This document shows, piece by piece, positions 22,537 to 33,954 of a stretch of 64,000 nucleotides of DNA. Numbering within the stretch: position 1 is the stretch's first letter; every line of letters starts with the position of its first letter. The DNA is taken from contig NW_023501039.1 in NCBI RefSeq assembly GCF_014066305.1, positions 620,001-684,000 of the forward strand, in the 5' to 3' direction. This DNA comes from Letharia columbiana. Taxonomy: Eukaryota > Ascomycota > Lecanoromycetes > Lecanorales > Parmeliaceae. The notes beneath the pieces are model-generated. The model was given only the letters and a program-made list of their open reading frames with translations. It was not told the DNA's origin and did not search any database. The position numbers and the translations under genes are program-made.

Positions 22537-23820
22537 TCAGAATTCCATCGTTCTTTTGATTGTATCATATATTCCTGGTAGTTGTCAACGATGAAATCTT
22601 GACCTATCGCAAGAGCTTACTTGTGACATCTGGAATATTGAATCTCTCAAAAGCCAGCCCCATGTGGGTGGCCCAACCTCCAAGCCGCTGCACGGGAGCT
22701 TCCAAATGCAAGAAGGCCCCTTCTTGTATCGAAGCTGCGACTTCGGCTCCTACCCCTGCATTGATCATACTCTCATGCACGACGATCGCACGTCCTGTCT
22801 TTTGCACACTCTGAATTACGGTCTGCTTGTCCCAAGGATACAAGGTCTGGAGGTCCAGTAGTTCAACGCTTATACCAAAATCTTTCTCTGCAGCAGCAAT
22901 GGCTGACGAACACAGATAGAGTGGCTGTCCGTAAGACACAATGGTCATGTCTTTGCCTTCTTTCACAACTTCAGCTTGCGATAAAGGGATCTCATATGCT
23001 TCCGTAGGCACTTGCTCCACCGCAGCACGATACAAGATCTTAGGCTCAAGAAAGATGACAGGGTCATTGCAGGCAATGGAAGCAAGCAGTAGCCCCTTAG
23101 CTCGGGCAGGGGAACGAGGCAGCACGACTCGTAGACCAGGAATATGCGTGAAGAGTGCCTCCGGCGACTGGGAGTGATATCTCGTGTTTGATCAGCAAAG
23201 CTACGTAACCTAAGAAAGAGACCATCTACGTACAAAGCCCCGTGTCCCACACTCCCACAAGGCATCCTGACCACCAAACCTCCGATATGGCCCCCAGTGT
23301 CTCCCTCCCTGTATCTCCATTTGGCCGCTTCATTGACAAGCTGATCAAACGCTGGATACACATAGTCTGCGAATTGAATCTCTGCAATCGGCTTCATCCC
23401 CTGCGCAGCGCATCCAATTGCAAAGCCCACGATTCCTTGTTCGCTCAGGGGCGTATTGAACACTCGTTCGGAGCCGAATTCAGTAGCGAGATCCATACTA
23501 CAGCGGAAGACGCCCCCGAAGGCGACGTCTTCGCCAAACACCAGCGTGCGTTCATCGGTACGGAGGGAATGTTTGAGGGCGCCATTGATGGCCTGAAAGA
23601 GGTTCTGGCGAGTGAAAGAGGAACTTTGAGGGTAAGACACATTGGCACGGAGAGAAGATGGACTGTGGTTGAGGAGAGGATGGGAGGAGTAGTCTATTGG
23701 GATGTTCAGACGGGCGTTTGGAGGGAGAGTCGAGTAACACCGGGAAGGGGGAGTATGTCCTTTGTGCCACCGTAACTGATTGTAAAATCTCAATGGCTTC
23801 AATGAGACACGCATGGTCAT
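22537..23820 (-). CDS. Branched-chain 2-oxoacid dehydrogenase E1 subunit beta, mitochondrial
   Basis: Three exons, 23820-23234, 23180-22621 and 22574-22537, give 394 aa. The E1 alpha2beta2 enzyme decarboxylates keto acids from Leu, Ile and Val in the mitochondrial matrix using thiamine diphosphate. The N-terminus is basic and Ser/Arg-rich, as in a transit peptide. Family blocks: [20 protein letters not shown] (E1 beta glutamate), [60 protein letters not shown] and [19 protein letters not shown] across intron 1. Only the spliced end gives the usual [20 protein letters not shown] terminus; without intron 2 (46 bp) the protein would stop early. RCSM and HGALYHSQSPE favour the branched-chain over the pyruvate enzyme. 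Divergent from COX15. Confidence 0.93.
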
Positions 23821-24932
23821 CGCTGCAAAAGTAGCCCCATGTCATTTGGAAGCGATGCCCAGAATAAGGGGAGTAGAGAGTGAAATGCTGACCGGGAGAG
23901 TGGTCGTTGCTGAAGTGGGGATAGACGCGGGTTTAGCCATTGCGCTTTCCGTCGGCATAGAAAGAACGGTGCTTTAAACCTCGCCCTGTAAAAATACCGG
24001 GGGATAGGCCGCGCCGTTTGTTGGGGTCATAAATAAGGCGCGGCCTGTGACCTCGCTGTACCGTGGTTTCGCAAAGGCCTCCGCCTTCCGGGTTGGGGGA
24101 AGAAGACCGCCGCCCCGGGTGGGGATTTTCGGGGAGAACTTTATCGGTGTGTTGCTTTAGTTGTTAATCCTCTTCGCTGCTGGGCTTAGGGGTTGATACA
24201 TGGGCCTTTTTGGTTCTTAACCCCTTGTTGAATAGGCCCGGTTTTGGTATATCGCCCCTGGCGAATACGCTCCCTTATGTTTTCCATCCCGTACCCGCTG
24301 GGTCTTTATCTTTTGCTTCATCTTTAGGGATCGACGGACGCTGCTTTTTGTACCTGTGTTGCTGATAGTCTGCCCTTTGTAAACGCCCCATAGAATAACC
24401 GACTGCCTTGGCAGTAGCGGCTTGTCGGGCTTTTGTTACCGAAATTATCAACTAGAGGTTATACGCGTTAAACTGCTGGGCGTTTATTTGATAATATTTT
24501 AGCGTAAACAGCCTCGGTATCGGGTTTGTGGTTTGGCTGGTTTTGTTTGGCTGATGAGGCCTTTCGCGGGGTGGGGGGGGGGGGTTGATGTGGCGCGGCG
24601 CTGCGCGGGTGCCGCGACTCCCTCGCTCCTGGGGCCCTGGCGGGTTTCTTGGAACCTTGGGGGACTTGTGCCTTGGGTTGCTGCCGTTCACGCCCCCGTC
24701 TGCCCTCGGGGGGCTGCGACGCGCGTTTTGGGGTTGGGGGCGCGGCGCGCGTTTGGGTGTGGCGGGGCGGTGTGGTGCTTAATTGGTGGGGGGTAGGTGA
24801 CGGTGGGGGCTCATTATTGGCCTTCTTGGCGGGTTATTCTTTAGAAAGAACGACAAGGATACCCATCCTGGCGGACCTGACTTCAAAATGAGTATCAGTT
24901 CGACACCACTGGAAAGCGAAGAGCTTCAATGA
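23821..24932. other. Divergent intergenic with a GC-rich, strand-skewed block
   Basis: About 1.1 kb between the E1 beta and COX15 starts. From about 23960 to 24830 base composition departs from the neighbours: G/T-rich plus strand, G12 run at 24573-24584, CpG-rich patches such as GGCGCGGCGC. The minus strand at 24440-24330 reads a basic, Gln/Lys-rich stretch (ARQAATAKAVGYSMGRLQRA) that looks like part of a transposon protein but matches no family I can name. Possibly a decayed mobile element inserted between the two promoters. Confidence 0.45.
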
Positions 24933-26523
24933 ATGGCTTCTTTATTGCCTGCTTTGCGACAGGCTGCTCCGAAGCTCACCAGGCAATTCTTCCAATGCTC
25001 GCACTGTCGATGTCTCCCTCGAGTGGCGACCCGAACTGACATCTTCAAGGAGGCGTCTCCCAAGTATATAAGAGCTTCCGAGTCTAGCACAAGACGAGTG
25101 TCATCAACAGCTTCGGGCAATTCTGCAGCAGAAACAAGCTCTTCATCGACGTTGTCATCCTTGAACAGGACGAGTGGACAAAAGGCAAAGACGAAAACCC
25201 GCTTCTTCCCCAATAAAAGCGACAAGTCCGTGGCGTATTGGCTACTAGGGAGTGCCGCAAGCGTGTTTGGGATTGTGGTGTTTGGAGGCCTGACACGGCT
25301 GACAGAGTCTGGGTATGTTGCACTGTTCCGAAATGGCTGGCAAGGTGCTAATTGTTCAAAGCCTAAGTATTACAGAATGGAAGCCAGTAACGGGCAGCTT
25401 GCCCCCAGCAACCGAAGAGGATTGGGAGTCTGAGTTCAACAAGTACCGGTCATCTCCGGAGTTCAAGATGCTCAACCCGAACATGACTTTATCGGAATTC
25501 AAGTCGATTTACTATATGGAATGGACACACAGACTCTGGGGCCGCTTTGTTGGATTGTCATTCGCCATCCCAGCGCTATACTTCATTGCACGGAGAAAAG
25601 TCTCGGGGCCCATGGCATTGAGGATCACAGGTATTGCAGGCCTCATAGGCTTTCAGGGGGTGCTTGGCTGGTGGATGGTAAAGTCTGGGCTCAAGGATGA
25701 TTTATTTGCCACGGGAAGTCACCCGCGTGTCAGCCAGTATCGACTTGTTGCGCACCTGGGCACCGCATTCCTTTGCTACTGTGCTATGCTTTGGAATGGC
25801 TTGTCTATCCTTCGTACGCATAAGCTGCTGGGCAATCTTCAAGTGGCAGAGGCCAGTCTCCGAAGGCTGAGAAACCCAAGACTTCGCATCTTTAGATCGT
25901 CCGTAGGGGCGCTTGCTGTGCTGGTCTTCATTACTGCCATGTCCGGAGGGCTTGTTGCTGGTCTTGATGCGGGCCTGATATACAATGAATTTCCCTACAT
26001 GGGACTTGGGTTGACGCCTCCAAAGTCTGAGCTCTTCTCAGACTTCTACTCGCACACACCCGACAACAGTGATATCTGGTGGCGTAACCCACTCGAGAAT
26101 CCATCTCTGGTGCAACTAGACCATCGGATACTGGCAACTACGACTTTTACATCCGTGATGGCACTATGGGCCTACTCTAGATTTTCTAGCAATGTCCGGA
26201 CCATTCTACCTGGCCCCGCCAGGAAAGGAGTTCACGGGGTCGTGGGATTCGTATTCCTACAAGTAGTCCTAGGCATCAGCACTCTGATCTATCTGGTTCC
26301 GCTGCCGTTAGCATCAGCACACCAAGCGGGAAGCCTAGCGCTACTGTCTTACGTCCTCATACTGGGAAGTAGGTCTTGGCTCCCCAATCGACGGGTCTCA
26401 ACGCTCCTGGCCAAAAGATTCGCGACCGCTAAAATGACCCCGAAGAGGTCGGTTCAATCAAAACTACGCATGCGTAAACAGAACAGCGCTTCTGAAGGAG
26501 CACAGAAGACCGCAGTGGTCTGA
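24933..26523 (+). CDS. COX15: Heme A synthase COX15, mitochondrial
   Basis: Two exons, 24933-25312 and 25362-26523 (49-bp intron with CTAAT branch point), give 513 aa. Cox15 hydroxylates the C8 methyl of heme O to make heme A for cytochrome oxidase, in the inner mitochondrial membrane. The N-terminus is a Ser/Arg-rich transit peptide of about 90 residues. Signatures: FGGLTRLTESGLSITEWKPV (spanning the intron), YYMEWTHRLWGRFVGL with its heme-ligand His, VKSGLKDDLFATGSHPRVSQ YRLVAHLG, GGLVAGLDAGLIYNEFPYMG, LVQLDHRILAT and LASAHQAGSLALLS. All expected histidine-bearing motifs are present. Skipping the intron would shift the frame before ITEWKP. Confidence 0.96.
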
Positions 26524-28081
26524 TGTGAGGTGCAACATGCGCTTCTCTTCACTCTAGACTGCCAAGACCTTGCGCATATTTAGTCATTGAAGAACAAGGC
26601 GTTATCGAGATCGTTTCCAGCCGCATTCTTTTGGTGATCTATGTCTAGTCCAGTATTACACTTCTTGAGAGGACCAAGCTCGAAGCCAGTCCAGTCACGC
26701 GGCAAGAGTGAACAGTCAATGATACTGAAGCATGGATACACGTCGGATAGAAGGAGTTTACGGACAACGCGTCCATACCTCCAGTGCATGAAATGAGCAA
26801 GCGCAAGAGATAGGCCGAGGAGAGGTTCACACAATGATGTACAATCTTGACATGGTGCTCGCGCAGGGGAGGGAAGAGAAATTAGTATCTTGAAGGCAAT
26901 GATTGTGAGCTTTTCTCACAGAAGCCATCTGTGAGCTTTGAGCGCTCCTGAATAGTGGCTTCGGTCAGGGTCATTGCATTAGCCAATCTATTAGCAAGCC
27001 GTTTTGGGCCATCGAAAATGCATCAAAGCGCTGTGATACGACATTTTACAATCCGATGCTCCGAAAGTACGTTGCCCCACACCCAAATCCTCCCACAAGC
27101 TGTAGCGGTTCGTAAATTGATCTCTCGACCCTGACCCCACTTATGTCTCATCTCCTGCAAGTTTTAATGCCGATAACGTTGTTGATAGATACAGCTTCTC
27201 ACAACTCAACTTAGGGGTTTGGGGCAAATCGAAGAGCGGACAGGCTTCTTGAGGTGGAGGCTTGGCGCCTCGCTTACGTTTATCTTTTGGCAGCTGGCAG
27301 AAGTTGTAAGTTCTTGCAACTCCGGGAGCTGGAACATTTTGAGGCCCTCCCATTGGTGCGAGACCAAGATTAAAGGGCATTGGGATGCGCTGATGCGTGA
27401 AAGGACGCGGTTTCCGGGTGTGAGTGGTGGGATGGGGCCCTCTGATTGGGAGACATGGAAGGGAGGAATGGAGAGGAGGATATGGGTATAAAGGGAAGCA
27501 TGTCTGCCTGCTTCTTGAGATCATTTGAAGCAGCAGATTCCTGTTCTATATTTTCTGCTCGTCACCGCGACTTCGTGACGATCTGCCGAGCGGTTGAACT
27601 TTTGTAGCTCGAGTCCGCAGTGAGTGATTCCTTTTCTACAAACCTCACTTCCACCCACCGTCTTTCACCATACAACGCACCTCGTCCTTCTAGGCCATCA
27701 TGGTTTGATCCAGACTGTATTACACCGCACTCGTGTATGCCATCGCTCATGCTTTCTATCTAGCCACGCAAAATCCTCTACTAAAGAGAGAGCTCGTATG
27801 TTACATTTCTTTCCTAGCCATGCCAGACATCATCCCAAGATTTGCGTCCACTCTGCTAGTGTCATAAAAGTTTTACACCACATTCATGGCTTTCATATAT
27901 CCTGCCTTGTCGGTTCCCTTTCCTCGCTGAAGTCATCCTCCAGCTTCTACTCATTTCACGAATGTTTGTGAGCTGTCTTCTTTTACACATCTCTTTAGAA
28001 AACTCGTGGTTTTTAGGCTGAAGCAGTGTTTTAGATTGATCGTCGTTATCTTCTTCCATCTTGCAAAGACAGTGGTCTTAC
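26524..28081. other. Intergenic, about 1.5 kb
   Basis: 3' flank of COX15 and promoter of the dynamin-like gene. A proline-rich ATG frame on the minus strand (27524-27141, 127 codons) and a hydrophobic frame near 26834-26580 lack family similarity and I do not call them genes. Pyrimidine-rich tracts near 27860-28060 look like a promoter or 5' UTR. Confidence 0.5.
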
Positions 28082-30962
28082 ATGTCACAGATGGCACGCA
28101 AGTCGATCAAGAGAGAACAACAAGCAGCCCAGAGAATGCCGGTCACACGTGTGGCCGCAGAGCAAAACCCTAACGAGCAGCCTATTAGCTCAGGTGATAC
28201 CATTGCTATCGACTCTGATGTCACCATGACCGATGGTCAGGCGGACGAAGGCTACCAGAAGAACCGTGAGCACAAGAGGACTGGTAAGTCACAATTTTGT
28301 TGGGGGAGGGATGGTCTGCGCCAACTGACACCCTCCATAGATCATACCATCGTCGCCAAAGGTCAGAATGTACAGACTGCCAGCATTTCAAGTGATGCGA
28401 ACGAAGTCGCTGAAGGAGGTCTTCAAGCCCTAGGGCGAGGCGTCAAAGAACTGGTTCAAGCAATTCAGGAGCTTCGCTACCTTGGGGTCGAAGACTTGAT
28501 CTTGCCGTTACCTAAGATCGCCTGTGTGGGAGATCAGAGCGCGGGCAAAAGCTCGTTGATTGAAGGTATCAGCGGAATCAAGGTTCCTCGCGGTGCTGGT
28601 ACCTGCACAAGATGCCCTCTAGAGATCAATCTTTGCGAAAGCTCTAGTTTGGAGGAGCCGTGGACATGCAAGGTATCACTTCACAAGAAATACATTTACG
28701 AAGGCAATCTCGTCCCCGGTCGAGTCCTCGCAAAGAACGCCAGCAAACTCGAGGGTGCTACACGTGCTCGGCCCTTCGGACCTTGGACCCTTCAGGAGAG
28801 CGAGGAATTCCACTTTGCCACTTTGACATCCAAGGATGAGGTCGAACATGTTATCTATTTGGCTCAGCTAGCCACCTTGAACCCAGGTAGCCCATGGGAG
28901 AGATACCTTCCAAGCAACCCGAACCCGAACGAGCAGCATCAGGTCAAATTTTCCCCGAACGTCATCCGTCTTGACATTTCTGGCCCCGAATTGCCCAATC
29001 TATCCTTCACAGATTTGCCCGGGGTGATCAGTGACTCCGATGATGAGGAGGTTTACTTGTTGGCCCTTGTCCAAAACTTGGTCAAAGACTATGTAAAGGC
29101 AGAGGACTGCATTAATGTTCTCGCCATCCCAATGACACATGACCCAGCAAATTCAAGGGCCTCTAGACTCATAAGGGAGCTCAAAGCCCAGGGCCGAACA
29201 ATCGGGTGTCTCACCAAACCAGATAGGATGCAGGTGGGTGAGTCGTTGGACCAGTGGCTTGGAATACTGAATGGTGAGACTTTTCGTCTGGGATTTGGCT
29301 ATCATGTCATCAAGAACAACCCGGATACTCGCGTTGATCATGCCACCGCAAGACTTGAGGAGCAAGCCTTCTTCGACGAAGAAGAGCCATGGACGACTAC
29401 TCTCAGCGCGTACAGTCATCGCTTTGGTACGTTGCAGTTGGTATCAGCTCTTTCAGAACGCCTGACAGCTCAAATTCGAGCAAGGTAAACATCGCCTCAA
29501 TGTTTCTTAGCTTCTACTAATCACATGGGCAGCCTTCCACGGATCGCCGACCAGGTGCAGCGAAAGGCCGAGCTGATCGACGCCAAACTCCAAGAATTAC
29601 CAGAGCCCATAGATGGCAACCTACCTGCGATCGTGATGGGGGAGCTGAATAGGTTTGAGAGGGAGATAGAAAAGCACATTGACGGAGGCTCACACGTCAA
29701 CTCGTTTCAGAAAGAATGGAATCGCTTGGCAAGAAAGTTCCGCAAGGACTTGGCTGACACTCGTCCTGTACTCGTTTTGATGCCAAGCCCACAAACTCCT
29801 AGCCATGGCCATTCTTCTCGCGGTACTGGCCCCAGCAGCATGTCTGGGACACCAACGCCTACAGCTAGGGGAAATACAACTCCTATCCCCATCGACTCTG
29901 ACGATGACGACGTACCCTGCAAGCCAAGTCCAGTCGTCCAACGATCCGGTCAGAAGCGTCCGCTTGCCTCAGTGCAGCACACTCCACAGAAAATTCCACG
30001 AACACTCAATAGCGCACCTCGATTGACAGCATTGTCGTCCTCCAGACGCTTCGACCTTTCCGAGGTCCGTGATATCATCCAGGATGCTTATATTGGGTTG
30101 CCGAATCAGATCGATCCAAAGGCCACTGAGAGAATGATCGTGATGAGCATGGAGCACTGGGAAGAGCCCGTCAATCGCTTCTTGACCGGAACCAAGCAGC
30201 TATGCGAAGCAATGGTCTTCGAACAGGTTGAAAAGGTGTTCGGCAAATATGCCAAGACGCTTTTCTACGAGAAGGTCATGAAAATTTGCGAGTCGTTCTT
30301 CGAGGAAGTACTGTCTCAACAACGCCAACTCGTGATGCAGGTTCTGAGGTGGGAGACGTCCAAGCCTAAGACCTTCAATGACGAATCTTTGGAGTTGGCC
30401 GAAGGAAGAGCACTTACTATGCTTCAAACCAAGCGCCGCGAGGCTCGTGCAGGCGCTTACTTGGACGAACAAGAGGCCCAGACAGGAAAGTCAACAAGTG
30501 GACAGACTCGCATCGAGAAGATCTCTAAGCTTTCGGATGCTCAGCTTGGACCAGAGACGTATAACAGAGAGATTGTCGCTATGAGCGTAGGTGCTATCTC
30601 AGGTGTTAATGACCTTGCTGACTAGGGAGCAGACTGTCAAAGGCTACTACGAGTGTGCTTACTCTCGCTTTGTGGATGTCGTCTGTGCTAGCATTCATTG
30701 CGAACTATTTAACAAATGCCGCGACAATATTGGACGAGAGATGAAGCAGCAATTTGGTGTGATCGAGGATGGAGGTAGGAATTGGATGTCAATCTACTGA
30801 AGTTGCACTAACATTCTCTTAGCGTATGAGCGCTTTGCTATTCTTATGGCTGCCAATCCCAGAGATGAGGAGCGTCGTGCCCAATTGAAGAAGGAGAGAG
30901 ACACAATTCAGAAAGCCCGGGAGCGTCTCGACGGTCTGTCGCAAGATGAGCTGTGTGAGTAA
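28082..30962 (+). CDS. Dynamin-family large GTPase with a disordered SIM-like insert
   Basis: Five predicted exons: 28082-28283, 28341-29484, 29533-30586, 30633-30774 and 30823-30962. GTPase motifs: G1 GDQSAGKSSLIEG, switch Thr in GAGTCTRCPLEI, G3 DLPG, G4 TKPD. The stalk follows, then a C-terminal GED-like helix (GYYECAYSRFVDVVC...YERFAILMAANPRDEERRAQLK). Dynamins remodel or sever membranes; this subtype belongs to fungal proteins related to Mx/Drp rather than Vps1 or Dnm1 (inference). Unusual: an about 90-residue insert with PIPIDSDDDDVP and an N-terminal IAIDSDVTMT, both resembling SUMO-interacting motifs, plus KRPL and KIPR basic patches. An alternative last splice (donor GTGAGT at 30955, acceptor at 31008) would extend the protein to a stop at 31062-31064. 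Confidence 0.88.
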
Positions 30963-31419
30963 GTGGTCGGCACCGCGATAAGTCTACCGCAGTAACACCC
31001 CACGTTAGTGCTTATTGTTACGAGAGCCGGTCAGAATTGTCGACTTAATAAGGAAGTACGTTAGAAGTTGAAGAGGACTGTGCGCGAAAGGGTCATGAAC
31101 GGAGACGTTGACATCAAATTGAGGGATCTTCGTGTCAGCGTCGTTAGATAGATCAATAGTCTCGCTCTGCATACCTCAACTGAAGCCTTGACCCTCTATA
31201 GATATCAACGGTGAAGCTGTAGTCCGTGGCATGCTATTGCTTGAAGCAATTTGTGACTCGCACCACGTTCGCTGAGAATGAATCATTGCACGTGACTTCA
31301 TAATCTCGCGTAGCCATCTATTTTTCGTGACTCAATTCAAATGCCCGTCCTTGCCTTCTTCCCTCCGCAACAACCGTGAATGCGACCTCGATGAAATTCC
31401 TCCGTGTGAATTACCATTC
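30963..31419. other. Intergenic between dynamin-like gene and KRS1
   Basis: About 450 bp. It may contain the alternative last exon of the dynamin-like gene (31009-31064) and must hold the KRS1 promoter. Nothing else recognised. Confidence 0.5.
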
Positions 31420-33456
31420 ATGTCACAGTCAACGCCAGATGGCAACCCTTCTCAGGAGGAGAACGACCGGCCGGTGAAGCTTCCAATTCGTACAAAGGAC
31501 GGGCAAGAAGCTATGGACCCCACAGAAGATTCCTCAGGGGAGAAGATCAGGTTCGCTTTCATCCCACTCCAATCACTGCTCCTTCTGACCCTGTCACAGC
31601 AAGAGTGAGCAAAAGAGACGTCAGAAAGAGAAGGAGCGTGAGGAGAAGAAGGCGGCCAAAGCGGCAACCGCCCCACCCCAGGCCGAGAAAAAGGTGTCTG
31701 CTGTCGCTCAGGAAGCTGAATTGACGCCAAATGTAGGTTTCTTGCGGTCCATCCAAGAGCGACGAAGGACGCTGAATCTTGATCCTTGCCCCGTAGCAAT
31801 ATACAGAGATCCGATCGCGCACCGCCCGCGAACTCCACCGCGCCCCTCATTTCGACATTCATGGGGCCAACCCCCCGCATAATGAAACCGTGGGTGGATT
31901 CATACCGAAATACCAGCATATCAAGACAGGCGAGCACCTCAAAGACGTGGAAGTCAGTCTCGCAGGCAGGGTTTTCACCAAGCGAGAGGCAGGACCCAAG
32001 CTCATATTTTATGATCTGAGGCACAAGGGCGGCAAGCTCCAGATAATGTGTCAAGCTCAAGAGGCAGCGGGCCCGTTGACTTTCGAACAACAACATGAAC
32101 ATATACGGCGTAATGACATTATATGGGTTACAGGCTACCCGGGACGGACAGCTCCCAGGAATCGACCCGAGGGCGAACTCTCCCTATTCGCAAGAGAAGT
32201 CAAAATGCTTACACCAAGTCTACACCAACTCCCATCAGATCACTATGGTTTCAAGGATCAAGAGCAAAGATACCGACAAAGACACCTGGACTGGATCATG
32301 AACGAGGCTTCGGTGGATGTCTTCCGCAAGCGTCATGAGATTATCCGCTACATCCAAAAATTCTTCGACGGGATGGATTTCATTGAGGTGGAGACCCCTG
32401 TATTGACCGCTATAGCAGGGGGAGCGACCGCCAAACCTTTTATGACGCACCACAACGAGCTGAACATGACCCTCTACTTGCGGATCGCACCAGAACTAGA
32501 TCTCAAGAAAATGATTGTTGGCGGGTTCGATCGAGTCTACGAAATAGGCAAGCAATTCAGAAACGAAGGCATTGATTTGACCCACAACCCGGAGTTCACG
32601 ACCTGCGAGTTCTATATGGCATACGCAGATGTGTTTGATGTCATGGAAATTACCGAAGATCTGGTATCTGGTTTGGTGAAGCACGTCACCGGCAGCTACG
32701 AGACTAAGTTTGACCCCCAGACAGGGGAGCAGTACCACATCAATTGGGCAAAGCCTTGGAAGCGTGTCGAGATGATACCAGCTCTCGAGGAAGCGTGCGG
32801 AGAGAAATTTCCGCCTAGCCCGGAGCTACATACGGAGGCTTCTACCGATTTCCTCAAGCGTGTTCTCAAGAAAATGAATATCGAATGCTCGCCACCGCAA
32901 ACAAACGCCCGGATGCTGGACAAACTTGTTGGCGAATTCATCGAAGAGAAGATCGTTAATCCCACATTTATCACCAATCACCCTCAGATCATGTCTCCTC
33001 TTGCCAAAGTACACCGCAAGCATCCGGGTCTCTGTGAGCGGTTCGAAGCCTTTGTCTGCAAGAAAGAGATCGTAAACGCTTACAGCGAACAAAATAATCC
33101 CTTCGCGCAACGAGAAGCTTTTGAGGAACAAGCCAAAATGAAAGCCCAGGGCGATGATGAAGTGCCGGCCATTGACGAGAGCTTCATAACGGCTTTGGAA
33201 TATGGGTTGCCACCAACTGGAGGCTGGGGTATGGGAATTGACCGCTTGGTCATGTTCTTGACGAACCATTACAACATCAAAGAGGTACTTGCCTTCCCTT
33301 TTATGAAGGATGACCGGAGCCAGGGCAAGGACAAAGGGGCTGTAGCCGAGGGAGAAGCCGTAGTGACCGGTCTCGATGGGGGGATTTGTAAGTCAAAATC
33401 TGCAGATTCGGGGGATTTTGTGATCTCGTCTCACCCATTGTACAGTGCACAAATAG
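31420..33456 (+). CDS. KRS1: Lysyl-tRNA synthetase, cytosolic (class II)
   Basis: Four exons, 31420-31550, 31600-31732, 31797-33387 and 33446-33456, give 621 aa. It charges tRNA-Lys. Order: Lys/Glu-rich eukaryotic N-terminal helix ([20 protein letters not shown]), OB-fold anticodon domain ([20 protein letters not shown]...), then class II core with motif 1 ([21 protein letters not shown]), motif 2 ([20 protein letters not shown]) and motif 3 ([20 protein letters not shown]). No mitochondrial presequence is evident. The last intron (33388-33445, GTAAGT...TACAG) gives a GGILHK end; without it the frame would stop at 33468-33470 with about 20 different residues. I prefer the spliced form because both sites are strong. 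Confidence 0.96.
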
Positions 33457-33954
33457 ACACGGACGATTGAAATGGGAATCTAACCCGAAGAGTGAGACCA
33501 TATGAGCCGGTGTGAGGGGTTGTCAGCCAATCAGGGTTACGTGGGTTGTACGACCTCAAAAGTTTCATACCTGAGATACCACACTCGAGTGAATAGCCAA
33601 CACAAAGAGGATAGAAATCATACAGAGCACATTCACAGTTTCATTTTCAGTTTGTGTGACATGTTCATCTTAGCAGATTGCCCGCAGCAGTTTTCATTCA
33701 CTCTGGTGAGAGTTGCAGTGAAGTGTTGAATTTCTTACTCTCGAGATTTCACTTCCCCTCCGCCCATCTCCGTTACTTAAGACCTCTTCTCCGCCCCTTT
33801 GACTACAAATACTTCTTTTAACACATCACAAATCAACACTTGCAACCACACTTCCATCCATCAGCATAAAATCCGAAGTTTCTATCACTTGGGCTTTGAT
33901 TCGGCCATCAATCCCCTCAATTCTTGAGAGGTGGTACAATCTCACCGCCTCATC
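33457..33954. other. Intergenic, about 500 bp
   Basis: KRS1 3' flank and promoter of the zinc-binding protein gene. A pyrimidine-rich tract lies at 33720-33810. No other signal. Confidence 0.5.

Noticed and set aside
23960..24830. Ribosomal DNA or organelle insertion
   Set aside because: I could not match it to rRNA motifs, and its GC-rich skew does not fit a mitochondrial origin.
27141..27524. 127-codon Pro-rich minus frame
   Set aside because: Amino acid composition follows local base composition; no domain.
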